Shown here one piece after another: positions 1-8,186 of a DNA stretch of 64,000 nucleotides. Position numbers and translations under genes: made by a program. The notes under the pieces are model-generated. The model saw only the letters and a program-made list of their open reading frames with translations. It was not told the DNA's origin and made no database searches. Numbering within the stretch: the first letter of the stretch is position 1; every line of letters starts with the position of its first letter. The DNA comes from DAIQNV01 sp038748775 (GTDB lineage Bacteria > Planctomycetota > Phycisphaerae > Phycisphaerales > UBA1924): NCBI GenBank assembly GCA_038748775.1, contig JBCDIT010000001.1, positions 541,032 through 605,031 of the forward strand, read 5' to 3'.

Positions 1-198
1 GAACCCAACCCAACTCAGCGCATCACCAGCCGCGGATCGTTCGCGATTCGGCGATGGATCGCCCAAAACATCCCATAGGACGTCCGCCGCGCGGCTCATC
101 CGCTCGGCGCGGTCACCAGATATTCGAGCAATGGCCTCGCCCGCCGCGACGGCATCAGTTGCTGACCAGTCGCGCCGATCGCAGAGACCGTCGGGCAT
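1..198 (-). CDS. Hypothetical protein, partial (C-terminus outside window)
   Basis: An open frame starts with ATG five bases after the rpsR stop codon and continues without a stop to the window edge (66 codons seen). The peptide begins MPDGLCDRRDWSATDAV and is then mostly helical-looking and Ala/Arg-rich (AGEAIARISGDRAERM). Codon use is GC3-biased like neighbouring genes. The tight spacing suggests co-transcription with rpsR. I do not recognise a family. It could also be a chance frame, because only a short part is visible and no clear ribosome binding site precedes it. Confidence 0.4.
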   Translation of the reverse strand, partial: MPDGLCDRRDWSATDAVAAGEAIARISGDRAERMSRAADVLWDVLGDPSPNRERSAAGDALSWVGF

Positions 199-203
199 TC
201 GCG

Positions 204-446
204 TCAGAGCGTGGCGGAGGTGAAGGGCAACAGGCCCATGAAGCGAGCGCGCTTGACCGCCTGGGCGACCAGCTTCTGCTCACGGGCTGTAGTGCCCAAA
301 CGCTTGCGACCATAGATCTTGCCGTTCGGGCTCATGCTCCGGCGAAGGCCCTCGATGTCCTTGTAGTCGACGTAGGCGATACCGGTGCTTCCCAGGCGGG
401 CGAGCTTCTCAGGGGCGGGACCGCCGAAGCGTGTGAATCGACTCAT
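204..446 (-). CDS. rpsR: 30S ribosomal protein bS18
   Basis: 80-residue protein with the S18 core: YVDYKDIEGLRR near residues 26-37, GKIYGRKRLGTTA, and the helical signature QAVKRARFMGLLPFT at the C-terminus, all typical of bS18, which binds the 30S platform together with bS6 near the mRNA exit. Length matches the family (75-85 aa). The start follows GGAGA with good spacing. The N-terminus has no cysteine pair, so this is the cysteine-free (zinc-independent) S18 form. rpsF, ssb and rplI, common neighbours, are not in the window; instead a redox-type operon lies 90 bp upstream on the same strand. Confidence 0.95.
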   Translation of the reverse strand: MSRFTRFGGPAPEKLARLGSTGIAYVDYKDIEGLRRSMSPNGKIYGRKRLGTTAREQKLVAQAVKRARFMGLLPFTSATL

Positions 447-535
447 TTGAATCTCCGTCGTGGTCTGTGGCCCGCGCTGACGCGAGCGACGGTTCGGGTT
501 TCACCAGGGAATCCAGTCCCGGGCAGGTCTAAATA

Positions 536-1057
536 TTACGCCTCATCCGCGTCTTCGTCCACGATCGGACGAGGACGGGTCAGGAGCCCATCGATGCTCG
601 CGACGCCGGCGCCGCGCCAGGCCAGAAGCGCGCTGAGGACGAGCAGAACCCCGTTCCGTCCTGCGTGACACCAACCGACATCGCCGGTGCAGATGACGTT
701 GAACCCGCCGAAGCACCCGCAACTCAATTCCTTACCACTCGCGATCACGTTCAGGATCCCGATCGTGAAAGCGAACAACTGCAACGCCAGCAGCGCCGCC
801 GCACCCCGGGCCCAAACCCCCAGCACCAACGCGACCCCGACGATCATCTCAGCCCAGGGAATCGCGAACCCGAGGAGCTTGATCACGTGCTCTTGAGTCT
901 CGCGATCGAACACCCCGTACGCGTTGATGTTGAACACGAACTCTTGCGGGTCGGAGATCTTCGTGTAGGCCGCGAAGATGAACAGCCCGCCGAGTACCAG
1001 CCGCAACGGGAGCAGAACAACGATCGACTCGGTGATGCGGGTTGTGCTCGGACTCAT
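536..1057 (-). CDS. MauE/DoxX-family redox-associated membrane protein
   Basis: 173-residue integral membrane protein, about four hydrophobic helices (LPLRLVLGGLFIFAAYTKI, AEMIVGVALVLGVWA, AALLALQLFAFTIGILNVI, GVLLVLSALLAW). The first helix carries the DoxX/MauE pattern with Phe-Ala-Ala-Tyr-Thr-Lys. Cysteines cluster after helix three (SCGCFGGFN, ICTGDVGWC), as in MauE-like proteins, which are linked to periplasmic disulfide or cofactor redox chemistry. The ATG at 1057 is preferred over an upstream in-frame codon that would overlap the rhodanese gene. It is the last gene of an operon with a DUF1573 protein and a rhodanese. Function inferred: membrane electron or thiol relay for those partners. 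Confidence 0.8.
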   Translation of the reverse strand: MSPSTTRITESIVVLLPLRLVLGGLFIFAAYTKISDPQEFVFNINAYGVFDRETQEHVIKLLGFAIPWAEMIVGVALVLGVWARGAAALLALQLFAFTIGILNVIASGKELSCGCFGGFNVICTGDVGWCHAGRNGVLLVLSALLAWRGAGVASIDGLLTRPRPIVDEDADEA

Positions 1058-1080
1058 CACGTACTTCTGAAGGCGTGCGC

Positions 1081-1740
1081 TCAAGGAGCCCCCTCCTCGA
1101 CCGGGTAACCAGCAGCGACCCAATCATCGAACGAAGCAGTCATGACAAAGACGTCGCCACGATCAAACCCGACCGTGATCAGCTTGATCATGGTGTTTTT
1201 GCTCGCGTCGCAGTCTCCGCCGACGCAGTAAATCACAACCTGCTCGCCAATCAACGGGTCCAGGGTGTCGACCGAGTCGAACACGCGGCTCGAGGGCATG
1301 TAGAACGCCCCGGCAACCCGGCTCTGCTCAAACTCGGCATCACGCCGTGCATCGAAGAACACGGCGCCCTCGTTCCACTTTTCGAACGACGCGTCAAGAT
1401 CGAGTTCGAACGAACGAACCTGGGCCTGAGGCGATGAAGGCTGGGGAACCGGCCCTGTACCTTCGTTGACCTTGGACTCTGGTCCAACCGGCCCGTCCGG
1501 CCCGGTCTCGCCGTCGGCGCCGTCGGCGATCGGATCACCACCGGGGCCCTCGAGGCCGTTCGGGTCGACCGCCGGTAAAGCAACGGCGGGTGGGTCGAGA
1601 ACATCTTCGAGCGACACCGCTACCGGCACGACCATCGAGTGCCCGACGCCGATGATCCCTGCGAGCGCGGCAAGCGCCAACGCCCGGGTGACCCAGGTTG
1701 TCACCCCCTCGGGTGCCGGCCCGTACGAACGTCGCGTCAC
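1081..1740 (-). CDS. Membrane-anchored rhodanese-like protein
   Basis: 219 residues. One N-terminal membrane anchor (about residues 16-45), a Pro/Gly/Asp-rich linker (50-105), then a rhodanese domain (110-219) with the entry motif FFDARRDAEFEQSRVAGA and the active-site loop VIYCVGGDCDAS; the first Cys is the expected sulfur-carrying residue. The domain therefore faces the periplasm. The GTG start overlaps the stop codon of the upstream DUF1573 gene (GTGA), a sign of translational coupling, and MauE/DoxX follows 23 bp later. Likely role: sulfur or thiol transfer in the same process as both neighbours. Substrate unknown. Confidence 0.85.
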   Translation of the reverse strand: MTRRSYGPAPEGVTTWVTRALALAALAGIIGVGHSMVVPVAVSLEDVLDPPAVALPAVDPNGLEGPGGDPIADGADGETGPDGPVGPESKVNEGTGPVPQPSSPQAQVRSFELDLDASFEKWNEGAVFFDARRDAEFEQSRVAGAFYMPSSRVFDSVDTLDPLIGEQVVIYCVGGDCDASKNTMIKLITVGFDRGDVFVMTASFDDWVAAGYPVEEGAP

Positions 1741-2849
1741 GGGTTGCCCCCGGCGACAGCCGGACGCGCCGGCGGCTGCGGGGCGCGCGCCTGGGCCGGA
1801 ACCCAGCCGTAGTACGCGATGTCGATCTCGGGCTCATCCACGACGTTGGTGTGGACCACAATCTTGCCCGACTGCCGCTGCTCCTTGTCCGGCGCGCCCT
1901 TGAGTGTGACGCGGAACGCGTCCGGGTTCTTCGGATCGACGGGAGCCCAATCAAACGTCATCTTGCCGTACAGGTCGCCGATCACGTCGATCTTGGTGAT
2001 CTTGAAGTCGCTGGCGGAGCGGCTCGCGACGGTGAACTGCTTCTCGAACATTTCACCGATCGTGATGCGACCGAGGCTCACGCGCTGGGGCTTGACCTCA
2101 AGGTCGCCCTTGACGTCGAGGATCGCTTGGACGGTGAAAGTATCGCGACGCGAATCGGTCGTCTCGAACGTCAGCACCGTCTGGCTCCGCCCGACCGGCG
2201 CCGACGAAACCGTCGTGACGTCAAAGTCGACCCGACGCCAGGTCTCGCCGTTGAGTTCGTAAACCTCCGAACCGGTCTTCGACACGGTCGCCAAGCCGGC
2301 CGGGGCCGAGCTGCCGTACGTGGCATCGAACGCCTCACCTCGACCCGACACCGACACCTTCTCGACCGCCGTGCCGCCCTTCTCGGTGTGGAAACGGACG
2401 AACTGGGTCTCGACTCGGAGCACCGGCTTCACCTCGGCGCGGATCGAAAGACGCTGCGGCCCGGCCGGGTCGTTCGTCGTAATCGTGACGGTCCGCTGGT
2501 TAATCCCGTTCCGACCCTTCGGGTTGAAGATGACGGTGATCTCGCCGCCTTCGCCCGGTGCGTACTCGGTCTTCTCAAGAGCCGGGACGGTGCACCCGCA
2601 CGTGGACTTCATGTCCATGATGATCAGGTTCTCTTCCCCGACGTTCTTGAACGGGAACTTGATGCTCGCCTGTTCGTGGTCCCACACGAGGCCGAAGTCG
2701 TGGTTCGTCAGGTCGAAGGTGATCTTCGCCTTCGACTGAGGGGCCGCGAAGCCCGAGCCGATTTCCGGGAGGGGCGGCGGAAGAGCGACCGCCGGCCCAG
2801 TCGACGCGAGGACAACACAAGCCAATACCTTGCCGAGCAGGTTCCTCAT
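1737..2849 (-). CDS. Secreted DUF1573 (ASH/Ig-like) protein
   Basis: 370 residues with a signal peptide (MRNLLGKVLACVVLASTGPAVA). The mature part starts with the DUF1573 pattern: FDLTNHDFGLVWDHE, FPFKNVGEENL, STCGCTVP, YAPGEGGEITVIFNPKGR. Further beta-sandwich repeats follow (two more probable ASH/Ig-like units to about residue 340) and a Pro/Ala-rich tail. Exported, probably a periplasmic scaffold; the CGC pair could be redox active. The ATG at 2849 is preceded by GGAGAACGTC, which fixes the start; upstream in-frame codons have no such site. First gene of the operon with a rhodanese and MauE/DoxX. Confidence 0.85.
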   Translation of the reverse strand: MRNLLGKVLACVVLASTGPAVALPPPLPEIGSGFAAPQSKAKITFDLTNHDFGLVWDHEQASIKFPFKNVGEENLIIMDMKSTCGCTVPALEKTEYAPGEGGEITVIFNPKGRNGINQRTVTITTNDPAGPQRLSIRAEVKPVLRVETQFVRFHTEKGGTAVEKVSVSGRGEAFDATYGSSAPAGLATVSKTGSEVYELNGETWRRVDFDVTTVSSAPVGRSQTVLTFETTDSRRDTFTVQAILDVKGDLEVKPQRVSLGRITIGEMFEKQFTVASRSASDFKITKIDVIGDLYGKMTFDWAPVDPKNPDAFRVTLKGAPDKEQRQSGKIVVHTNVVDEPEIDIAYYGWVPAQARAPQPPARPAVAGGNP

Positions 2850-3156
2850 GACGTTCTCCAGTTCCCTCAAGCACAAACGCGACGTGTACGTCCCGGGCAC
2901 TGGCCAAACAACCGATGGCCCGGCTTTGTTTCCCATATGACGATGCCGCCAAAGGCAGCGGCTCCACTCTATAGGGCTCCCGCCGTCAGCGGTTGCCATC
3001 TTCAGGATATCGCCCATGAATGGGCCTGAACACCTACAAAGAGCAAACAAACTCACCATCGCCGTCTGCCATCCACGTTCGAAATGCCCCGTGAAGCCGC
3101 CTACCATCGAGGCCCGTCACTTCGGGGCAAGATCGAGCAATACGCGGAGCCACGCC
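2850..3156. other. Divergent intergenic region upstream of the DUF1573 operon and rplS
   Basis: 307 bp without a convincing gene. It holds a locally AT-richer patch (around 2925-2975, including CATATGACG and CTCTATAGGG) that could carry promoters for both divergent genes. In-frame extensions of rplS and of the DUF1573 gene run through it but lack ribosome binding sites and family homology. Confidence 0.4.
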
Positions 3157-3549
3157 ATGGGTGCCCAAGAGATCATCGACAGCATCAACCAGGATGCCCT
3201 CAAGACCGACATCCCCCGCTTCGACATCGGTGACACCATCCGCGTCAACGTCCGAATTGTCGAGGGCGACCGCGAACGCATCCAGGCCTATCAGGGGGTG
3301 CTCATCGCCCGCTCGGGCCGCGGCATCAACCAAACCATCCGCGTTCGCCGCGTCGTCGACGATATCGGCATCGAGCGCGTGTTCCCGGTCCACTCGCCGC
3401 TCATCGCCGGCTACGAGGTCGTGCGTCGTGGTGACGCCCGCCGCGCCAAGCTCTACTTCCTCCGCGACCGCGTAGGTAAGAGCCGCCGCCTCCGCGACCG
3501 CCGACGTGGCATGAAGCACGTCGAGGGCATGGCCACCATCCAGAAGTGA
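3157..3549 (+). CDS. rplS: 50S ribosomal protein bL19
   Basis: 130 residues, the usual length. Typical L19 order: FDIGDTIRVNVRIVEGDRERIQAYQGVLIARSG (about 24-56), then RVRRVVDDIGIERVFPVHSP and the basic C-terminus KLYFLRDRVGKSRRLRDRR. L19 lies at the 30S-50S interface. The ATG at 3157 fits family N-termini; the longer open frame upstream is non-homologous. trmD follows 36 bp later on the same strand; in many bacteria the order is rpsP-rimM-trmD-rplS, but here rplS precedes trmD and rpsP/rimM are absent nearby. Confidence 0.96.
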   Translation: MGAQEIIDSINQDALKTDIPRFDIGDTIRVNVRIVEGDRERIQAYQGVLIARSGRGINQTIRVRRVVDDIGIERVFPVHSPLIAGYEVVRRGDARRAKLYFLRDRVGKSRRLRDRRRGMKHVEGMATIQK

Positions 3550-3573
3550 TTCTGGCACGCCCGGCGCCACGTC

Positions 3574-3579
3574 TACCGT
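3574..3579 (+). promoter_or_regulatory. Putative -10 element (TACCGT), leaderless trmD
   Basis: TACCGT lies exactly 6 nt before the GTG of trmD with no Shine-Dalgarno between. This is one of many TANNNT hexamers at this distance from start codons in the window. Confidence 0.45.
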
Positions 3580-3585
3580 CTCAGC

Positions 3586-4353
3586 GTGCGCATCGATGTT
3601 CTGACAACCTTCCCAGAGCTCTTTGAACCGACCGCTCCGGGTCTGCTCGGTGTCAGCATCCCCAAACGCGCCATCGATGCCGATGCGGTCGATATCCAGG
3701 CGATCAACATCCGCGACTTTGCGGATCCGCCTCACCACAAGACCGATGACCGCCCCTTCGGCGGCGGCCCGGGCATGGTGATGCTCTGCGAACCCATTTG
3801 GCGGGCCGCCGAGCACGCCCGGGGGGCTGACCCTCGCGAGGCGACCATCGTCTTCCCCACGCCGACCGGCCGACGCCTCGATCAGCCGCTGGTCGAAGAC
3901 CTTGCATCACGCCCCCGCCTCACTTTCCTCTGCGGGCACTACGAGGGCATCGACGAACGCGTCGTGCGCAAGCTCGATCCGCTCGAGGTCTCGTTGGGCG
4001 ACTACGTCCTCAGTTCCGGAGAACTCGCGGCCCTCGTGATCATCGACGCCGTCGCCCGACTCCAGCCCGGGGTCTTGGGCCACGACGCCAGCGCCGCGCA
4101 AGACAGCTTCGCGCCCCCGCCGACGACCAATCCGAACGGCGAACCTCTCAACCCCAAGCGGCTCGCAAAGTGGAAAGCCGAGTTTGGGATCGGCGAGGGT
4201 GACCGGCTGCTCGACTGCCCACACTACACCCGACCCCGCGAGTGGATGGGCGAAGCGGTCCCAGACATCCTGCTCTCAGGAGACCACGACGCGGTCGCCA
4301 AGTGGCGCCTCGAGCAGATGGCCAAGCGGACCAACGAACGAAACAGCGACTGA
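3586..4353 (+). CDS. trmD: tRNA (guanine-N1-)-methyltransferase TrmD
   Basis: 255 residues, usual length. Makes m1G37 in tRNAs using S-adenosylmethionine, which prevents +1 frameshifting. Visible hallmarks: N-terminal MRIDVLTTFPELFE, HHKTDDRPFGGGPGMVM, the trefoil-knot SAM site FLCGHYEGIDERV and LGDYVLSSGELAALVIIDAV, then the C-terminal helical domain with DCPHYTRPREW. Starts with GTG; no ribosome binding site but a -10-like TACCGT sits 6 nt upstream, so the message may be leaderless. Followed by a palindromic terminator shared with the convergent peptidase gene. Confidence 0.96.
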   Translation: MRIDVLTTFPELFEPTAPGLLGVSIPKRAIDADAVDIQAINIRDFADPPHHKTDDRPFGGGPGMVMLCEPIWRAAEHARGADPREATIVFPTPTGRRLDQPLVEDLASRPRLTFLCGHYEGIDERVVRKLDPLEVSLGDYVLSSGELAALVIIDAVARLQPGVLGHDASAAQDSFAPPPTTNPNGEPLNPKRLAKWKAEFGIGEGDRLLDCPHYTRPREWMGEAVPDILLSGDHDAVAKWRLEQMAKRTNERNSD

Positions 4354-4380
4354 CCGCCTGTCGGGTCAGGAAACAAAGAG

Positions 4381-4406
4381 AGCCGCGAGGGACGTCCCTC
4401 GCGGCT
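4381..4406. terminator. Palindromic terminator between convergent trmD and M64 gene
   Basis: Perfect 12-bp inverted repeat (AGCCGCGAGGGA / TCCCTCGCGGCT) with a 2-nt loop. On the minus strand it is followed by CTCTTTGTTTCC, so it best serves the minus-strand peptidase gene, but it can act on trmD too. Confidence 0.7.
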
Positions 4407-4437
4407 CCGATGTTTGGTGACATTCACTCAGCGGCGA

Positions 4438-5832
4438 TCAGGGGCAGCCGGCAAGGAAGGACTCGATGAACGCGTCGATGTCCGAAAGGTCGAATATCCC
4501 GAAGGGCGCGGCGATGTCGGCCTCCGACGCGCCGAGCACGAACGTCAGAATGAAACGATCAACGTCGGACAGATCGAGGATGCCGGCCGGATCAGCGATG
4601 TCTGCGACGTTGCAGGCCGTGCCGACGACGGTCCAGGTGAGCCGCTCGGTCATGACGCTCTCGCGTGCTGCTTCGTCGCGCACCCAGATTGACTCATCGA
4701 CGACCTCAACGGTGACCTGATCGCCATCAACAGTGCCGAGCGTCGCCGTGTCGATCGAGTAGAGGCCGTCACCTTCGGCGACAACCGATCCGTTCACGAG
4801 CCAACGAACGCCCATCGGACCGAGCGCCGACTCAACGACCGTCAGCGAAAGCGAATCGCCCACGCCGATCTCACCCGGGGCCGGATCGGCCGTCGTGATC
4901 ATCGCGCTCGCGTCGTGGATCGCGAGGATCAGCGCCTCGGCGGAAACGAGGTTGAACGGACGACCGAGCGCCCGCATCATCGAGTTGTTGGTCGGCCGGT
5001 AGATCCCCTCGACCGAGTAGTTGGCCCCCTCGTACGTCGAAATCGGGTTGTCGAAACCGGGAAGCGAAGCATCGAGCCAGGTCGCCCACTTGCGGTTCTG
5101 CGCCGCCATCTCCGAAGCGTTGAGCGTCGAAACGTTGACCCCCGCCGGCTCGCCACCGCTGTATGTAAAGGGCCCCCCGTAGGTGTATTCGTCGGCAAGG
5201 TTGCCCAGCGCGTGCCCGAGTTCGTGAAGCACGATGTCACCCGTCGAGCCGTTCCGACCGGCGGACGTCGCGACGTTGAGCGACGGGTACCCGACGCCGC
5301 CGTACTTCGTCGTGTTCGCCAGAGCAACGACAACGTCCCAGCCGGGCACGTTCGCAGCCGCGAAGCCGCGTGCCTTCGACGTGTTGACGCACAGAGCACG
5401 TTCGGTGCCGCCGCACCAGAACGTCATGTCGAACGCAGTGTCTTTCTGGATGCCCTGGACAGGATCGTTGTCGACACCAGACTCGTTCGAGGCCTGCTCC
5501 GGGAAGTGGAACTCGAAGAACGGCAGGTAGCTGATGAACGGCTCGTACGAGAAAATGTCGTCGGCCGCTTGGTTCGCATCCTGGACAAACTGGGGGAGTT
5601 CCGGCTCGGTGTAGCCGTCGCCGATGAAAACGATGTCCACCAGCTCGTCGCTCGGTCCGCTCACGCTAAACGACCGCGCGAGCAGGTCCGACTCGCCGAA
5701 CGGCGCAAAGCGGACCATGCTGGGGTTTGCCCCAGGCTCGTCGTGGTAGTGCACGCCGGGCTCGGGCGGCGCCGCCAAGGTCGAACCGGCAGCCCAAAGC
5801 AGAGCGCCGGCCGAAACTCGAACATATTTCAT
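4438..5832 (-). CDS. Secreted M64-family metallopeptidase with GC-type dockerin-like tail
   Basis: 464 residues. Signal peptide 1-20 (LLWAAGSTLAAPP). Catalytic part about 55-330: start motif DIVFIGDGYTEPEL (68-80), the 140s Cys-containing segment, and the zinc site VLHELGHALGNLADEY (HELGH 203-207), as in peptidase family M64 (IgA peptidase type). An Ig-like segment follows (330-400). The C-terminus has two dockerin-like units, DLSDVDRFILTFVLG and DLSDIDAFIESFLAGCP, ending at the stop. The ATG at 5832 gives a clean signal peptide. Probably cell-surface or secreted proteolysis of large extracellular proteins; the actual substrate is unknown. Confidence 0.88.
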   Translation of the reverse strand: MKYVRVSAGALLWAAGSTLAAPPEPGVHYHDEPGANPSMVRFAPFGESDLLARSFSVSGPSDELVDIVFIGDGYTEPELPQFVQDANQAADDIFSYEPFISYLPFFEFHFPEQASNESGVDNDPVQGIQKDTAFDMTFWCGGTERALCVNTSKARGFAAANVPGWDVVVALANTTKYGGVGYPSLNVATSAGRNGSTGDIVLHELGHALGNLADEYTYGGPFTYSGGEPAGVNVSTLNASEMAAQNRKWATWLDASLPGFDNPISTYEGANYSVEGIYRPTNNSMMRALGRPFNLVSAEALILAIHDASAMITTADPAPGEIGVGDSLSLTVVESALGPMGVRWLVNGSVVAEGDGLYSIDTATLGTVDGDQVTVEVVDESIWVRDEAARESVMTERLTWTVVGTACNVADIADPAGILDLSDVDRFILTFVLGASEADIAAPFGIFDLSDIDAFIESFLAGCP

Positions 5833-6067
5833 ATTGCTGTCTCCCGTGTTGGTCCCCACAACCACCCGACATGGTAGTGAGAGGCGGCGCAAGCACAACC
5901 CCCCAGGGTCGAGAACTCCAGAGACGCGTTTAGGGATTCGGAGGAAGGTCCAGCGTCACGCCCGCCGACTCGCATGCCGCCACCGGCTTGGCGATCGCGT
6001 CCGGTCCCGTCGGAGCCAACCTCGCGCCGCGTCTGCTCAAACGTTGCTTCGCTTCCCGTCGTGGTCG

Positions 6068-7150
6068 CTACGCCGTGAGCGGAGCGCGTTCCGGGGCGCG
6101 TTCGGTGGCGCCGGCCCGCCACGCGGCGACCGCCTCGCGCACCTGCGCCGGATTCGTCGCCGACCGCACGCCCTGCTTGAGCGCCTTGCAGTGGCTCCGG
6201 TTGATCGTCTTACCGAGCCAACTGATCTTCTGGCGGATCTTGTGCATCGCGTAGTTCTCGTTGCGGTACTCGAGCATCCGCTCGAAGTACGCGAGCACAA
6301 CGTCCAGCTTCTCGTCCTCGCTCGGCTCGACCGATGCCGGATCGATGCCGCGCTGCGCCGCCCACGCCATCCGGAAGACCCAAGGCCCGGCGAACGCCCC
6401 TCGACCGATCATCACGCCGGCGCACCCGGTGTCGCTCAGCATCGAAAGGCAATCATCTGGCGTGCGTACGTCGCCGTTTCCGATCACCGGGACCCCAGCC
6501 TCGCCAACTACGCCGGTCGCCTCGCCGACCGCGTCTACGACCCGACGGATCCCCTCACGCCGGCACGAGCCCTTGAACATCTGCTCGGTGGTCCGCCCGT
6601 GAACCGTGATCGCGGCCGCCCCGAGTCGGCACAGACCGACCGCCAACTCGCACGCGACCCCCGCCTCGTACGCGGCCTCGTCCCACCCAAGCCTCATCTT
6701 CGCAGTAAGCGGGATCGAATCGGGCAGGGCCTCACGCACGCGCTCGAACAACCCGAGGGTGCGCCCGACGTCACACATGAGCTTGCTGCCACCGTCCTTC
6801 TTGCACACCTTGTCGACCGGGCACCCCATGTTGATGTCGACAACGGTCGCGCCGTGATCGACGCACCACCGGGCCCCGTCGGCGAGGACCCCCCCACCGC
6901 CTCCATACAACTGCATGCAGATCGGGCGGTCAAACTCGCTCGTGCGTGCAAGATCGATGGTCGCGTCCGAACCGCAGAGCAGGCCCTTGGGGCTCAGCAG
7001 ATCAGTGCACGCCAGCCCCACACCGCCCAGCGAACGACACGTCTCGCGCCACGCGAGATCGCACCACCCCGCGATAGGCGCGAGTAGCAGATTCGTCTCC
7101 AGCCGAACCGCACCAGAGGGGGCGCGCAAGTCCAAAGGAACACCGAGCAT
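6068..7150 (-). CDS. tRNA-dihydrouridine synthase (Dus family)
   Basis: 360 residues. FMN-dependent TIM-barrel enzyme that reduces uridine in tRNA D-loops. Seen: LLLAPIAGWCDLAWR (FMN-side motif, normally AP-M-GVTD), the Dus signature VDINMGCPVDKVCKKDGGSKLM with the catalytic Cys, TAKMRLGWDE, ITVHGRTTEQMFKGSC, VPVIGNGDVRTPDD, GVMIGRGAFAGPW, and the C-terminal helical tRNA-binding domain. Nearest DusB-like. The motif A variant PIAGWCD differs from the usual P-MAGVTD. ATG at 7150 with TACCGT 6 nt upstream, probably leaderless; divergent from the HAD lipoprotein gene. Confidence 0.93.
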   Translation of the reverse strand: MLGVPLDLRAPSGAVRLETNLLLAPIAGWCDLAWRETCRSLGGVGLACTDLLSPKGLLCGSDATIDLARTSEFDRPICMQLYGGGGGVLADGARWCVDHGATVVDINMGCPVDKVCKKDGGSKLMCDVGRTLGLFERVREALPDSIPLTAKMRLGWDEAAYEAGVACELAVGLCRLGAAAITVHGRTTEQMFKGSCRREGIRRVVDAVGEATGVVGEAGVPVIGNGDVRTPDDCLSMLSDTGCAGVMIGRGAFAGPWVFRMAWAAQRGIDPASVEPSEDEKLDVVLAYFERMLEYRNENYAMHKIRQKISWLGKTINRSHCKALKQGVRSATNPAQVREAVAAWRAGATERAPERAPLTA

Positions 7151-7156
7151 GAGCGA

Positions 7157-7162
7157 ACGGTA
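7157..7162 (-). promoter_or_regulatory. Putative -10 element (TACCGT), leaderless dus
   Basis: TACCGT read on the minus strand, 6 nt before the dus ATG. It overlaps, through the palindromic GTAC, the opposite-strand TACGCT element of the HAD gene. Confidence 0.45.
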
Positions 7163-7166
7163 CGCT
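7161..7166 (+). promoter_or_regulatory. Putative -10 element (TACGCT) for the HAD lipoprotein gene
   Basis: TACGCT 25 nt before the ATG at 7192, leaving room for a short leader containing AGGAG. Shares bases with the divergent dus element. Confidence 0.35.
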
Positions 7167-7191
7167 CGCCGCGGAAAACAGGAGCACCGCG

Positions 7192-8181
7192 ATGATCATC
7201 CGAATCCTGCTTGTCTTCTCCGCGTTTATCACAGGCTGCGCCGGCCCTGGGCAGTCCCGGTCGCCCAGCACCGATCCGCTCCCGAGTTGGCAGAGCGGCC
7301 CAGCCAAAGCCGCCATCACCGCGTTCATCGAAGATGCAACGACCGAGAACCGTCCCGGGTTCATTCCATCGCCCGAACGCATCGCCGTCTTTGACAACGA
7401 CGGAACGCTCTGGGCGGAGCAACCGGTCTACTTTCAGCTCCTCTTCGCGATCGACCGCGTGCGACAACTCGCCCCGGACCATCCCGAATGGAATGAGGAA
7501 CCCGCCTTGAAGGCCGCGATCGATGGCGACATGGCCGCGCTCGCCAGCTCCGGGAAGGAGGGCCTGCTCCGCGTCGTGACCGCTTCGCACGCCGGGATGA
7601 CCAGCGATGAGTTCGACGCGATCGCCCGGGCGTGGTTCGCGAAGGCCGAGCATCCCACGACCGGGCGGCCCATCACGTCGATGGTGTACCAGCCGATGCT
7701 CGAGTTGCTCGAAGCGCTCCGCGAGGCCGGCTTCAAGACTTACATCGTGTCGGGCGGCGGCGTCGATTTCATCCGCGCGTTCGCCGAAGAGGTCTACGGA
7801 ATCCCACCGGAGCAGGTGATCGGGTCATCGCTCGAAACCGAATGGGACCCCACCGAGCGCGCCGTCGTCCGTACGCCCAAACTCGGTTTCATCGATGACA
7901 AGGCAGGCAAGCCCGTCGCGATCCAGCGCGTCATCGGACGCCGACCGGTCATGACCGTCGGCAACTCGGACGGCGATCTGCAGATGATGCAATGGACGGC
8001 CGAAGGCGATGGCCCCAGGGCGTGCATCATCATCCGACACACCGATGCAACACGCGAATGGGCGTACGACCGAGACTCCTCGATCGGGCGATTGGACGAG
8101 GCCCTGACCGAAGCTTCCGAGCGAGGCTGGACGGTCGTCGACATGGCCGAAGACTGGCGAACCGTCTTCCCCGATCGGTGA
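7192..8181 (+). CDS. HAD-superfamily phosphatase, predicted lipoprotein
   Basis: 329 residues. N-terminal lipoprotein signal with Cys16 (AFITGC). HAD motif I at AVFDNDGTLW (nucleophile Asp68, general acid Asp70), motif II in YIVSGGGVDFIRAF, motif IV in VGNSDGDLQMMQW. The helical cap lies between about 75 and 170. This matches phosphoserine-phosphatase-like HAD proteins of unknown substrate. The lipid anchor places it in the periplasm, which suggests phosphate scavenging or phosphomonoester turnover there. AGGAG precedes the ATG. Ends 5 bp from the convergent YkgJ-like gene. Confidence 0.85.
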   Translation: MIIRILLVFSAFITGCAGPGQSRSPSTDPLPSWQSGPAKAAITAFIEDATTENRPGFIPSPERIAVFDNDGTLWAEQPVYFQLLFAIDRVRQLAPDHPEWNEEPALKAAIDGDMAALASSGKEGLLRVVTASHAGMTSDEFDAIARAWFAKAEHPTTGRPITSMVYQPMLELLEALREAGFKTYIVSGGGVDFIRAFAEEVYGIPPEQVIGSSLETEWDPTERAVVRTPKLGFIDDKAGKPVAIQRVIGRRPVMTVGNSDGDLQMMQWTAEGDGPRACIIIRHTDATREWAYDRDSSIGRLDEALTEASERGWTVVDMAEDWRTVFPDR

Positions 8182-8186
8182 GCGAC

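Noticed and set aside
1698..3029. Plus-strand open frame of 443 codons
   Set aside because: Antisense to the DUF1573/rhodanese genes; Arg/Asp-rich translation without family motifs, an effect of high GC.
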